Assembly: GCF_043789415.1 (NCBI RefSeq)
Contig: NZ_JBDLLW010000001.1
Location: 744,001-808,000, forward strand
Length of the DNA: 64,000 nucleotides
From: Renibacterium sp043789415
Lineage (GTDB): Bacteria > Actinomycetota > Actinomycetes > Actinomycetales > Micrococcaceae
Direction of reading: 5' to 3'
Position 1 is the stretch's first letter. Each line of letters starts with the position of its first letter. Both the position numbers and the translations under genes were made by a program. Below are positions 16,886 through 25,533 of this stretch, one piece after another. Under the pieces are notes generated by a model that saw nothing but the letters and a program-made list of their open reading frames with translations, did no database searches and was not told the origin of the DNA.

Positions 16886-16913
16886 TTCAATCAATCTACA
16901 GCTTCAATCAATC
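16886..16913. repeat. TTCAATCAATC direct repeat
   Basis: TTCAATCAATC occurs at 16886-16896 and 16903-16913, a 17-bp period, between the two inverted repeats ahead of the amino-sugar operon. It may be part of the operator or the promoter of the leftward operon. Confidence 0.45.
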
Positions 16914-16924
16914 ACTTTTGTGAT
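16911..16924. promoter_or_regulatory. second inverted repeat before the amino-sugar operon
   Basis: ATCAC-TTTT-GTGAT is a perfect inverted repeat with the same half-sites as the repeat at 16848-16862 but with a 4-base centre. It lies in the short space between the operon promoter region and the end of hutI. Candidate DeoR-family operator. Confidence 0.5.
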
Positions 16925-16960
16925 CAAACTTGAGGAGTTCCCTGCTGAGCAGGGCTCACT

Positions 16961-18292
16961 TCAGCGCTCCCAGACCAGCTCCCCGGCCCGCCACACCGCT
17001 TTGGTCAAAGGAACGCCCGGGCGGTACGCCAGGTGAGTCGCGGAGGGAGCCTCCAGCATTTGCAGATCAGCCCGGTGCCCCACCGCAATGGACCCAACGG
17101 CTCGCTGCCCGTCGGCGTCCTGACCGGTGTGACGGCGCAACGCGAGTGCGCCGCCCCAGGTGGCCGCCCGCACCGCTTCCCGCACGCTGAGCCCCATCTG
17201 CAGCACCGCGGTGGTCACGCAGTACGGCATCGAGGTGGTGAAGGAGGTGCCCGGATTGCAGTTCGAGGCGAGCGCGAGCTGCACTCCGGCGTCTAAAAGT
17301 CGACGGCCCGGGGCGAGCGGTTGCCGGGTGGAGAGATCGCAGGCCGGCAAACAGGTGGCAACGGTGCCTGCGGATTCGGCCGAGCCATCCCAGCCGGACC
17401 AGGACCCGGCGAGCGCCTCGATCTCGGAGTCGTCCAGGTAGTTCAGGTGGTCGACGCTCGCAGCGCCGAATTCGACAGCCAAGCGGACCCCCGCTCCCGG
17501 TCCCAGCTGATTTCCGTGCACCCGCAGACCGAGTCCCGCCGATTGGCAGGCTTCCAGCACCCGCCGGGACTGGGCTTCGGTGAAAGCGCCTCGCTCGCAG
17601 AAAACATCGGCCCACTGCACCCAGGGCAGCACGGCTTGCAGCATCGGCCCGCAGACCAGCTCGGTGTACTCCTCGGCATCCGCTCCGGCGGGCACCAGGT
17701 GCGCCCCCAGGTAGGTCACCTGATCAGCCACCCGGCTGGCGATCTGCGCGCTACGGCGCTCGTTCTCGACGTCGAGGCCGTAGCCGGTCTTGGTCTCCAG
17801 GTAGGTGGTTCCCTGGCTGAGTGCTTCGGCGACCCGAGCGCGAGCCAGCTCCTCCAAGTACTGATCGCTGGCCTGCCGAGTGGCGTCCACAGTGACCGCT
17901 ATGCCGCCAGCAGCATAGGTACCCCCTGAAATTCGGGCTTCGAACTCGGCGGTCCGGTCACCGGCGAAAACCAGGTGGCTGTGCGAGTCCACCCAACCGG
18001 GCAGCACCGCCCGGCCTGCGACGTCGAACATCTCATCCGCTGCCGGGGCTTCACTGGCCGCGCCGATCCAGCTGATCCGCTCCCCTTCGAAGATCACGGC
18101 GGCGTTGCGCAGCACACCGTCCTCGGCGTCCGGGTTGCCCAGGTCCTGGGTCATCAGCTCACCGATATTGCTCAGCAGCCAACTCTTCGCTGTACTTCTC
18201 TTCGCTGTACTTCTCTTCGCAGCGCTTCCGGACTTCCCAGCGCTTCCGGACTTCCCAGGGCTTCCGGGCCCCGCCGCTGATTCGATGCTCAT
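16961..18292 (-). CDS. hutI: imidazolonepropionase HutI with repeat-built N-terminus
   Basis: Opens the ring of imidazolone-5-propionate to formiminoglutamate, the third step of histidine breakdown. The amidohydrolase fold is clear: zinc ligands in PGWVDSHSHLVFAGDR, YLETKTGYGLD, RVHGNQLGPG, ASVDHLNYLDD, and LALASNCNPGTS. The normal protein begins near WLLSNIGELMTQD. Here about 35 Gly/Ser/Lys/Ala-rich residues precede it, encoded by tandem 18-bp and 15-bp repeats at 18183-18270. The ATG at 18292 overlaps the hutF stop (ATGA), which supports the extended start. Last gene of the leftward hut operon. Confidence 0.92.
   Translation of the reverse strand: MSIESAAGPGSPGKSGSAGKSGSAAKRSTAKRSTAKSWLLSNIGELMTQDLGNPDAEDGVLRNAAVIFEGERISWIGAASEAPAADEMFDVAGRAVLPGWVDSHSHLVFAGDRTAEFEARISGGTYAAGGIAVTVDATRQASDQYLEELARARVAEALSQGTTYLETKTGYGLDVENERRSAQIASRVADQVTYLGAHLVPAGADAEEYTELVCGPMLQAVLPWVQWADVFCERGAFTEAQSRRVLEACQSAGLGLRVHGNQLGPGAGVRLAVEFGAASVDHLNYLDDSEIEALAGSWSGWDGSAESAGTVATCLPACDLSTRQPLAPGRRLLDAGVQLALASNCNPGTSFTTSMPYCVTTAVLQMGLSVREAVRAATWGGALALRRHTGQDADGQRAVGSIAVGHRADLQMLEAPSATHLAYRPGVPLTKAVWRAGELVWER
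18183..18222. repeat. 15-bp tandem repeat inside hutI
   Basis: CTCTTCGCTGTACTT is repeated at 18183 and 18198, with a partial third copy from 18213. On the coding strand it encodes the KRSTA repeat in the HutI N-terminus. The period is a multiple of three, so copy-number change keeps the frame. Confidence 0.85.
18221..18270. repeat. 18-bp tandem repeat inside hutI
   Basis: AGCGCTTCCGGACTTCCC occurs at 18221 and 18239, with a partial third copy from 18257. It encodes Gly-Ser-Ala/Pro-Gly-Lys-Ser units at the very start of HutI and lies directly beside the 15-bp repeat. Confidence 0.85.
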
Positions 18293-19584
18293 CTGATGCC
18301 CTCCTGGGTTCGATTTTGGGCCCGATCCAGTGCTTTCAATGCTTCCCGTAGCAGCTTCGCGGGATCGCCCAGTTCCGTATGAATGCCCTGCACAGCCCTT
18401 TCCCGACCCGCGATTCGCACGCTCAGTACATCCTGAGCGGTGGCGCTCATCACTAGCTGGGCTGAATGACTTCCCGCGGTGCGCACCGAGTCAGCGGAGA
18501 GCTGCTGAGTGTCTGTTATCGGGTCGTCTTCGGAACGTCCCAGCGAGCGCAGACCTCCCTGATGGGCGATCTCCAGCAGCTGCGAAGGGCTGAAGCGGCC
18601 TCGCACCCCGCTGCGCAATCGTTCGCCGTATTCCAGCGCCCTGATCTCCTGCCAAGGGTCCACTACGGCATGCTGGTCGCTGCCGATCGCCAGCCGCGCC
18701 CCGGCCTGTGCCAGTTCGAGTGCCGGGCCAATGCCATCCGCCAGATCGGCTTCGGTGGTCGGGCAGATCACCGCTGTCACCTCGGCCTCACCCAGCAGGG
18801 CCACGTCCTGCTCGGTGAGATGAGTGGCATGCACTACAGAGAGCCGCGGCGCGAGCAGCCCTGCTTTGGCCAGCAGACCGGTGGGAGTCAGCCCGGTCGC
18901 TGCCAGGCAGTCGGCGTTCTCCTGCGGCTGCTCGGAGAGATGGACGTGCAAGGGAAGCTGAGGGTCCAGTTCCTTGGCAATGATGCGCAATTGAGCTGGC
19001 GAGACGGCGCGGACCGAGTGCACAGCGGCACCGATCTGGACGTATTCCGGATCGAATTCGCCGTCGATGGCGTTCCGCAGTGAATCGAGACGTTTCAGCC
19101 AAGCCGAGGCATCGCCGTCGCTGAACCGTCGTTGCACGGGGTTCGGCGGGATCCGGCTGGCACCCTTGGCTGTATCGCTCAGCTCAAAGCCGCCGTCGAG
19201 GTAGCAGGTGTCGAGCAGAGTCAGCCGGATCCCCGCGTTCTGCGCCGCTCGGGCGAGGGCGAACTCCATCTCGTGATGCGGATAGCGACTGCCATCGGCG
19301 TGGTGGTGCAGATAGTGGAACTCCCCTACCGCACCGTAGCCCGCTGTCACCATTTCGGCGTAGACCGCGGTGGCCAGTTGCTCGTAGAGCTCAGGGGTGA
19401 GCGCAGCGGCTGCGGCGTACATCTGGCTCCGCCAGGACCAGAAATCGCCGGTGCTGTCATGGGTCCTGCCGCGCAGTGCTCGGTGGAAGGCGTGCGAGTG
19501 AGCGTTGACGGCGGGCGGAAACCAATAGCTCAGCGGCTCAGTTGCCCGTGATTCAGCGGGCGGTTGGTCAACCGCGCCGCTCAT
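18289..19584 (-). CDS. hutF: formiminoglutamate deiminase HutF
   Basis: Converts N-formimino-glutamate to N-formylglutamate plus ammonia. A 431-residue amidohydrolase with metal motif PPAVNAHSHAFHRALRGR near residue 25, HLSEQPQENADCLA near 220, SVVHATHLTEQDVALLG near 265, and RLAIGSDQHAVVDPWQE near 315 with the catalytic Asp. These blocks are typical of HutF rather than of guanine deaminase. It overlaps both neighbours by four bases (ATGA), so it is coupled to the M20 gene before it and hutI after it. Its product needs a deformylase, and no hutG is in the cluster. Confidence 0.9.
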   Translation of the reverse strand: MSGAVDQPPAESRATEPLSYWFPPAVNAHSHAFHRALRGRTHDSTGDFWSWRSQMYAAAAALTPELYEQLATAVYAEMVTAGYGAVGEFHYLHHHADGSRYPHHEMEFALARAAQNAGIRLTLLDTCYLDGGFELSDTAKGASRIPPNPVQRRFSDGDASAWLKRLDSLRNAIDGEFDPEYVQIGAAVHSVRAVSPAQLRIIAKELDPQLPLHVHLSEQPQENADCLAATGLTPTGLLAKAGLLAPRLSVVHATHLTEQDVALLGEAEVTAVICPTTEADLADGIGPALELAQAGARLAIGSDQHAVVDPWQEIRALEYGERLRSGVRGRFSPSQLLEIAHQGGLRSLGRSEDDPITDTQQLSADSVRTAGSHSAQLVMSATAQDVLSVRIAGRERAVQGIHTELGDPAKLLREALKALDRAQNRTQEGIR

Positions 19585-20792
19585 AGCAGGCCTTCCAGCA
19601 CATCGGCGAGCGCGACGGCGGCGTAGTCGGCGTCCGAGTCTTCCACAGCTTCTTCGGGCGAATGCGAGATACCGGTGGGGTTGCGGATGAAGAGCATGCC
19701 CGCGGGTAGGTAGGGCGCCAGAATTCCGGCGTCGTGCCCGGCTCCGCTGTCCAGCACCGGGGCGCCGGGCAGCAGCCTCTGCAACTCGGCTTGCAGGCCC
19801 GAGTCAAAACCCGTGGTGGAGCTGAAGGACTCCTCGGTAAGGGTCACCGTGCAGCCCTCGTTGGCGGCGGCGATCTGGGCTTGGCCGTGGATTTTCTGCA
19901 CCACGGCCGCGGTCACGGCGTCGTCCGGGTGGCGCACATCGAGCCAGAGTTCCACCCGGGAGGCGATCACGTTAGTGCCTCCGGGGATGGGTTGCAGTCT
20001 GCCCACGGTGGCCCGGGCATCGTTCTGCGCCGCGGCGACTTTGCGGGCGGAGAGCACGATCTGGGCAGCTGCGATCATCGGATCGGCCCGATCGGCCATC
20101 AGCGTGGTCCCGGCATGATTGCCCTGCCCGGAGATGGTGAACTTCCAGCGGCCGTGGCCCAGGATCGAACCGGCCACCGCTACCGGGGCTGCCATGTCGA
20201 TCAACCCGCGACCTTGCTCGACGTGGAGTTCCAGGAACTGGCCGATCCGCGCCAGCCCCTCCGGGTCAGCCCCCAGCTGTTCTGGGGCTATTCCGTTCCG
20301 GGCGGAGAGCTCAGCGAAGCTCTTGCCTTCGGCATCCTTCAGGCTGCGCGCTCGATCGGCGTCAATGGCACCGGTCAGCAGCCGGGAGCCGAGGCAGGCG
20401 ATGCCGAATCTGGAGCCTTCTTCCTCGGGGAAGACGGTCAGCGCGAGCGAACGCTTACCGTGCTGCCCCGGCTGGACGCCACGCGCTCGAAGTTCGTCGA
20501 CGGCGGCCAGCGCGGCAGACACTCCGAGTGGCCCGTCGAAGGCTCCGCCGCCGGGCACCGAGTCCAGGTGGCTGCCGGTGACCAGGGAGCCGTCCTGCTC
20601 CGGCCCGTACCAGGCCCAGATAATGCCATTCCGGTCGGTCTGCACCTCCAGTTGACGGCGTTCGGCCTCGGCGATGAACCACGACCGCAAGTCCAGCTCA
20701 GCGGCCGAGTACACCGGGCGGCTGTAGCCACCGCGCTTGGCGTCCCGTCCGACGTCGGAGATCGCTCCGAGCAGTGAGGTGACCGTGCTCAT
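19581..20792 (-). CDS. M20-family amidohydrolase (AllC/HyuC-like), candidate N-formylglutamate deformylase
   Basis: 403-residue zinc amidohydrolase related to allantoate amidohydrolase and N-carbamoyl-L-amino-acid hydrolase. Metal-ligand blocks are VTGSHLDSVPGGGAFDGPLG, FPEEEGSRFG, FLELHVEQG and the last GAGHDAGILAPYLPAGMLF. The lid-domain signature is SGQGNHAGTTLMADRADP. It lies inside the hut operon just before hutF (4-base overlap). Enzymes of this family can hydrolyse N-formyl amino acids, so it may replace HutG and release glutamate and formate. That role is inferred from position; an allantoate role is possible but no purine genes are nearby. Confidence 0.85.
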   Translation of the reverse strand: MSTVTSLLGAISDVGRDAKRGGYSRPVYSAAELDLRSWFIAEAERRQLEVQTDRNGIIWAWYGPEQDGSLVTGSHLDSVPGGGAFDGPLGVSAALAAVDELRARGVQPGQHGKRSLALTVFPEEEGSRFGIACLGSRLLTGAIDADRARSLKDAEGKSFAELSARNGIAPEQLGADPEGLARIGQFLELHVEQGRGLIDMAAPVAVAGSILGHGRWKFTISGQGNHAGTTLMADRADPMIAAAQIVLSARKVAAAQNDARATVGRLQPIPGGTNVIASRVELWLDVRHPDDAVTAAVVQKIHGQAQIAAANEGCTVTLTEESFSSTTGFDSGLQAELQRLLPGAPVLDSGAGHDAGILAPYLPAGMLFIRNPTGISHSPEEAVEDSDADYAAVALADVLEGLL

Positions 20793-20991
20793 CGTTGCTG
20801 CCTTTCGTTCAAGTCGGCTTGCCGGAGCGAAGATTTTCCCGGCTCGGCAAAGATTTCCCGCGCGCTCACCTTTGGTTTCAACCCTCGTGGTGAGAGAAGC
20901 GCGAAAAATCCAACTCGCCTACAGAAAATCCACGCACCGGCATCCAGCCGGGGTTGCTCGGTCATTGAAGTTGCACTTTCGACGATCCGCC

Positions 20992-22740
20992 TTACCGCTC
21001 CTGTGCCTCAGAGGAAGACATCGGCACTCGCACACCGCGCTCCGCGGCGATCTCGCTGGCCCGGGCGTAACCGGCGTCGACGTGCCGGATCACGCCCATT
21101 CCCGGGTCGTTGGTGAGCAGCCGTTCCAGCTTCTCGGCGGCGAGCGCGCTGCCGTCAGCTACCGAGACCTGTCCGGCGTGGATCGAGCGGCCGATGCCGA
21201 CTCCGCCGCCATGGTGGATCGACACCCAGGTGGCCCCGGAGGAAGTGTTGAGCAGCGCGTTCAGCAGCGGCCAGTCGGCGATCGCATCCGAGCCGTCCGC
21301 CATCGCCTCGGTCTCCCGGTAGGGCGAGGCCACCGAACCGGAGTCCAGGTGGTCGCGGCCGATCACGATGGGCGCGGAGACCTTGCCTTCGGCCACCAGC
21401 TGGTTGAAGAGCAGCCCCGCTTTGGCTCGGTCGCCATAGCCCAGCCAGCAGATTCGGGCGGGCAGCCCCTCGAACTCGACGTGCTCCGCAGCTGCGTCCA
21501 GCCAGCGGTGCAGGTGCTGGTTCTCCGGGAACAGCTCCTTGAGCGCCGCGTCGGTGACCGCGATATCTGCCGGGTCGCCGGAGAGCGCCACCCAGCGGAA
21601 CGGGCCGAGCCCTTCGCAGAACAGCGGACGAATATAGGCGGGCACGAAGCCCGGGAAGGCGAAGGCCCGCTCGTAGCCGCCCTTGCGGGCCTCGTCGCGG
21701 ATCGAGTTTCCGTAGTCGAAAACCTCGGCCCCGGCATCTTGGAAGCCGACCATGGCTTCGACGTGCCGGGCCATCGAGACCTGGGATTTCTTGGTGAAGC
21801 CCTCGGGGTCGCCCTGCGCCTCGCGCTGCCACTCGTCCAGCGAAACTCCCTCTGGCAGGTAGCTCAGCGGGTCGTGCGCACTGGTCTGATCGGTCACCAC
21901 GTCGATCTGGAACTCGCCCGCCCGGTGGCGTTCCAGCAGGGCGGGGAAGACCTCGGCGGCGTTGCCGACGTAGCCGACCGAGAGCGGCCGCTTCTCCGCT
22001 TTGGCGGCGAGTACCTTGGCGAGCGCGGATTCCAGATCAGTATCGACGTCGTCCAGGTAACGCTTGCCCAGGCGACGGCGCAGTCGTTCCTCGCTGACAT
22101 CGATGATCAGGCAGGCTCCGCCATTCAAGGTGACGGCGAGCGGCTGGGCGCCGCCCATCCCACCGCAGCCGCCGGTCAGGGTCAGCGTGCCGGCCAGGGT
22201 CGGCGTCTCGATCCGGCCTTCAGCAAACAGCTTGGCGGCGACGGCGGCAAAGGTCTCGAAGGTGCCTTGCAGAATGCCCTGGGTGCCGATGTAGATCCAG
22301 GAACCGGCGGTCATCTGGCCGTACATCATCAGCCCCTCGGCTTCGAGCCTGCGGAACTCGGGCCAGGTGGCCCAGTCACCCACCAGGTTCGAATTGGCCA
22401 GCAGCACCCGAGGCGCCCATTCGTGAGTGCGGAAGACGCCGACCGGCTTGCCGGATTGCACCAGCAGCGTCTCGTCCTTCTCCAGCTCGGTGAGCGCGCG
22501 GACGATGGCGTCATAGGCTTCCCAGCTGCGTGCCGCCCGGCCGGTGCCGCCGTAGACCACGAGGTCCTCGGGCCGTTCGGCGACTTCGGGGTCGAGGTTG
22601 TTCATCAGCATCCGCAGCGGTGCTTCGGTCTGCCATGACTTGGCGCTCAGCTCGGTGCCGCGGGCAGCCCGGATAGTGTTGCCATTGCTGTAACGGGACG
22701 GGTCGTGCTGAGTGAAACTGGAATTAGCGGCGGGAGACAT
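20992..22740 (-). CDS. hutU: urocanate hydratase HutU
   Basis: NAD-dependent second step of histidine breakdown, urocanate to imidazolone-propionate. The 582 residues include YGGTGRAARSWEAYDAIVRA at the N-terminus, TAGSWIYIGTQGILQGTFET, the Gly-rich TGGCGGMGGAQPL NAD segment near 195, and DHLDSGSVASPYRETEAM and WVSIHHGGGVGIGRS toward the end, all specific to the family. The length is slightly longer than the usual 555-560. Its start overlaps the IclR gene end by 17 bp. About 200 bp separate its stop from the M20 gene. Confidence 0.95.
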   Translation of the reverse strand: MSPAANSSFTQHDPSRYSNGNTIRAARGTELSAKSWQTEAPLRMLMNNLDPEVAERPEDLVVYGGTGRAARSWEAYDAIVRALTELEKDETLLVQSGKPVGVFRTHEWAPRVLLANSNLVGDWATWPEFRRLEAEGLMMYGQMTAGSWIYIGTQGILQGTFETFAAVAAKLFAEGRIETPTLAGTLTLTGGCGGMGGAQPLAVTLNGGACLIIDVSEERLRRRLGKRYLDDVDTDLESALAKVLAAKAEKRPLSVGYVGNAAEVFPALLERHRAGEFQIDVVTDQTSAHDPLSYLPEGVSLDEWQREAQGDPEGFTKKSQVSMARHVEAMVGFQDAGAEVFDYGNSIRDEARKGGYERAFAFPGFVPAYIRPLFCEGLGPFRWVALSGDPADIAVTDAALKELFPENQHLHRWLDAAAEHVEFEGLPARICWLGYGDRAKAGLLFNQLVAEGKVSAPIVIGRDHLDSGSVASPYRETEAMADGSDAIADWPLLNALLNTSSGATWVSIHHGGGVGIGRSIHAGQVSVADGSALAAEKLERLLTNDPGMGVIRHVDAGYARASEIAAERGVRVPMSSSEAQER

Positions 22741-23479
22741 CTCTCGGCCTTTCTGATTGATCTGTCGGATCTGATCGGTCTTTGGAGCTAGTTGCTGACT
22801 GAAGATCGGGGTTCAAGATGGAGCTGGCTTCAGCCGCCAGCAGGGCACCGATTCGCTCGGCGTCGACCGCGCTGATCCGGTAGCTGGGAGCCACCACGCT
22901 GAGCGCCGCCACTGTTCGACCGCCGACCACCACGGGTGACGCTATCGCGGTGACATCGGCTTCCACTCCGTCGGTCACCACAATGTAGCCCTTCGAGCCG
23001 AGGCCGCCCTCCGACCCAAGGCCGGTCAGCGCGGCCCCGGCGGCGGTTCCTTCGAGCGGGATGCTGCGGCCCACCCAGCTCGAATGGCGCACCGAGTGGG
23101 TGCCTTCCTGAACCGCGATATAGATGCCGTTCTGGCTGTCTCCCGCGGCGGAGGACCTGACATTGAGATAAGCGGATTCGCCGGTCGCCGCGACCAGGCG
23201 TCGCATCGACTCCTGGGCCATCGACACCAGGGATTCATTGGCCAGGGCCTGAGCTCCGAGCTGCACGATCCGCATCCCTGGCCGGTAGCCGTCGTCCTCC
23301 TTGCGCACGAAACCAGCTGTTTCCATGGTGCGCAGCAGCCGCAAAGCGGTGGACGCCGAAAGCTCGGCGTCGCGAGCCGCCTCGGCGAGCGAGACACTGC
23401 CGCGGTCACAGACCACGCCGAGCAGGTTAAGCGCGCGTTCAACGGTTTTTGTTGAGGGGGCAGCGTGCGCCTCCGCCAT
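22724..23479 (-). CDS. IclR-family regulator of the hut genes
   Basis: 251-residue IclR regulator with an N-terminal winged helix-turn-helix (TVERALNLLGVVCDRGSVSL, then AELSASTALRLLRTMETAGF) and a C-terminal ligand domain (GTHSVRHSSWVGRSIPLEGT, AAGAALTG, ASPVVVGGRTVAALSVVAPS). It leads the leftward hut operon and faces hutH across 216 bp that contains spaced TGTATTTCA elements, so it probably controls both units with urocanate or histidine as effector. Effector and sign of control are not visible in sequence. Confidence 0.88.
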   Translation of the reverse strand: MAEAHAAPSTKTVERALNLLGVVCDRGSVSLAEAARDAELSASTALRLLRTMETAGFVRKEDDGYRPGMRIVQLGAQALANESLVSMAQESMRRLVAATGESAYLNVRSSAAGDSQNGIYIAVQEGTHSVRHSSWVGRSIPLEGTAAGAALTGLGSEGGLGSKGYIVVTDGVEADVTAIASPVVVGGRTVAALSVVAPSYRISAVDAERIGALLAAEASSILNPDLQSATSSKDRSDPTDQSERPRDVSRR

Positions 23480-23547
23480 GACCCGACCTCCTGCCGTTGG
23501 AACGATCTGCTTCTTATGTCATGCATCCCTTGCATTCGGCCGAGGAA

Positions 23548-23577
23548 TGTATTTCACTTATTGAAACGTGTATTTCA
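23548..23577. promoter_or_regulatory. candidate IclR operator between iclR and hutH
   Basis: TGTATTTCA occurs at 23548-23556 and 23569-23577, exactly 21 bp apart (two helical turns). An inverted half-site lies between them, making TTTCA-CTTAT-TGAAA at 23552-23566. Three phased half-sites in a divergent promoter region fit an IclR-type operator. Confidence 0.6.
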
Positions 23578-23695
23578 TCAATTGGCAAGGGCTTTGAGTA
23601 TCCTTCCGCACTGAATCGAGATTTCAGGGGTAAGCACGACTTGCCCCACCGAAACCCCGGATTCGATGGGGTCTGCTTCGCTCGAAAGGAACACT

Positions 23696-25255
23696 ATGAA
23701 CACCGAGGTAGAGATCGGCGTCGGCGCACTGCTCCCCGAGCAGGTAGTCGCGGTGGCACGGCACGATGCCAAGGTGTCGCTCAGCGAGGAGTCGGTCGCC
23801 GCGATGACCGCTTCCCGCGCGGTGATCGAAGAGCTAGTCACCGACAGCAAACCGCACTACGGCGTCTCCACCGGTTTCGGCGCACTCGCCACCAAGCACA
23901 TCCCGGTGGAGCTGCGCAGCCAGCTGCAACGCTCGCTGATCCGTTCGCACGCCGCCTCCTCGGGGGCCGAGGTGGACCGCGAGGTGGTGCGCGGGCTGAT
24001 GCTGAACCGGCTCTCCACCCTGGCCACCGGCCGCACCGGCGTCCGCCCCAGTACGGCGCAAGCTTATGTCGAGCTGCTGAACGCCGGGATCACCCCGGTG
24101 ATCGGCGAGTACGGCTCACTGGGCTGCTCCGGGGATCTGGCGCCGCTCTCGCACTGCGCACTCGCCCTGATGGGTGAGGGCGAGGTGCGCGACCGCGACG
24201 GCGTCACACTGCCCGCCGCCGAGGCCCTCGCCAACGCCGGATTGCAGCCCATCGAACTGCGCGAAAAAGAGGGCCTCGCGCTGATCAACGGCACCGATGG
24301 CATGCTTGGCATGTTGATCCTGGCCTCCCACGATCTGCACCGCCTCTTTGCTATCGCCGATCTAGCCGCCGCGATGAGCGTCGAAGGGCTGCTCGGCACC
24401 GACTCGGTTTTCGCCGAGGATCTGCACGCGCTGCGCCCGCATCCGGGGCAGCGCGATTCCGCGGCCAATATCCGCGCCGTACTGGCAGGCTCGGCACTGA
24501 TCGCCGAGAACCGCGCGGAGGGTTCCTTCACCCGGGTCCAGGACGCTTACTCACTGCGCTGCGCCCCTCAGGTGCACGGAGCCGCCCGGGCCACGCTAAG
24601 TCACGTTGAATCGGTGGCCGGCTATGAGCTCTCCTCAGCGGTGGACAATCCCGTGGTCACCCTGGACGGCCGGGTGGAATCCAACGGTAACTTCCACGGC
24701 GCCCCGGTAGGTTACGCCCTGGACTTCCTGGCTATCGCCGTCGCCGATGTCGCCTCGATGAGTGAACGCCGCACCGATCGGTTCCTGGATAAATCCCGGA
24801 ACCACGGGCTCAACGCCTTCTTGGCCGACGATCCGGGCGTCGATTCCGGGCATATGATCGCTCAGTACACCCAGGCCGGCATCGTCTCCGAACTGAAGCG
24901 ACTGGCCGCTCCCGCCTCGGTCGACTCCATCCCGTCCTCGGCCATGCAGGAAGACCACGTCTCGATGGGCTGGGCTGCCGGTCTGAAATTGCGCCGCGCC
25001 CTGGACGGGCTCACCAGGGTGCTGGCCATCGAGATCCTCACCTCCGCCCGGGCGATGGACTTCCGCGACGGCGGAGTATCCAGCTCCAAAGGCTCCCCCG
25101 CTACCACCGCGGCGCGCGCGCTGATCCGCGAGCATGTCGCAGGCCCCGGAACCGATAGGTACCTGGCGCCCGAGATCGAAGCGGTCCGGGTGCTGGTCGA
25201 CGACGGCTCGCTGCTGGCCGCGGCCGAGTCGAGGTTGGAAAAGCCGCTGCTTTAG
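23696..25255 (+). CDS. hutH: histidine ammonia-lyase HutH
   Basis: Removes ammonia from histidine to give urocanate, the first step of the pathway. The 519-residue protein carries the MIO cofactor loop GSLGCSGDLAPLSH near residue 145, where the usual Ala-Ser-Gly triad reads Cys-Ser-Gly; a variant of this kind is known in actinobacterial enzymes. Other family blocks are YGVSTGFG near 53, QDAYSLRCAPQVHGA and SAVDNPV. The ATG at 23696 follows GAAAGGAAC, while the ten-codon longer frame from 23666 has no such site. It diverges from the iclR-hutU operon. Confidence 0.95.
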   Translation: MNTEVEIGVGALLPEQVVAVARHDAKVSLSEESVAAMTASRAVIEELVTDSKPHYGVSTGFGALATKHIPVELRSQLQRSLIRSHAASSGAEVDREVVRGLMLNRLSTLATGRTGVRPSTAQAYVELLNAGITPVIGEYGSLGCSGDLAPLSHCALALMGEGEVRDRDGVTLPAAEALANAGLQPIELREKEGLALINGTDGMLGMLILASHDLHRLFAIADLAAAMSVEGLLGTDSVFAEDLHALRPHPGQRDSAANIRAVLAGSALIAENRAEGSFTRVQDAYSLRCAPQVHGAARATLSHVESVAGYELSSAVDNPVVTLDGRVESNGNFHGAPVGYALDFLAIAVADVASMSERRTDRFLDKSRNHGLNAFLADDPGVDSGHMIAQYTQAGIVSELKRLAAPASVDSIPSSAMQEDHVSMGWAAGLKLRRALDGLTRVLAIEILTSARAMDFRDGGVSSSKGSPATTAARALIREHVAGPGTDRYLAPEIEAVRVLVDDGSLLAAAESRLEKPLL

Positions 25256-25300
25256 CCCAAAGCCCAGTACCCCTCTTTCAGCTGTCCCGCTGAATCTCGT

Positions 25301-25391
25301 CCAGCCATCCCACCGAATGTTACGGGTGGTGCGGATGTGGCAAAAATCCGGCCTCATCCGTAACATCTGCAACACTCAGTGGGACAGCTGG
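25301..25391. repeat. REP-like palindromic element, copy A
   Basis: An imperfect palindrome of 91 bp. The left arm starts CCAGCCATCCCACCGAATG and the right arm read on the other strand starts CCAGCTGTCCCACTGAGTG. A further half copy (AGCTGTCCCGCTGAAT) lies at 25280-25295. The same arms recur at 35100-35184 and in a shorter form at 63893-63964. It sits between hutH and kbl, whose stops converge. Confidence 0.7.
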
Positions 25392-25533
25392 TTTCACAGG
25401 AGTGGATGGGGGCACAACTGAGAGGCATAGCACGCCCTGAGGGCGCTGATTCTGTCTTGTGCTGATTCGCGGTGAGGGCCGAGAGCCCTTGAGACCTTGT
25501 GCTGATTCAGCCTTGCGCTGATTCGGCGTCCGC

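Noticed and set aside
20737..22638. 633-codon frame on the plus strand opposite hutU
   Set aside because: Reverse shadow of hutU, which has clear family motifs throughout.
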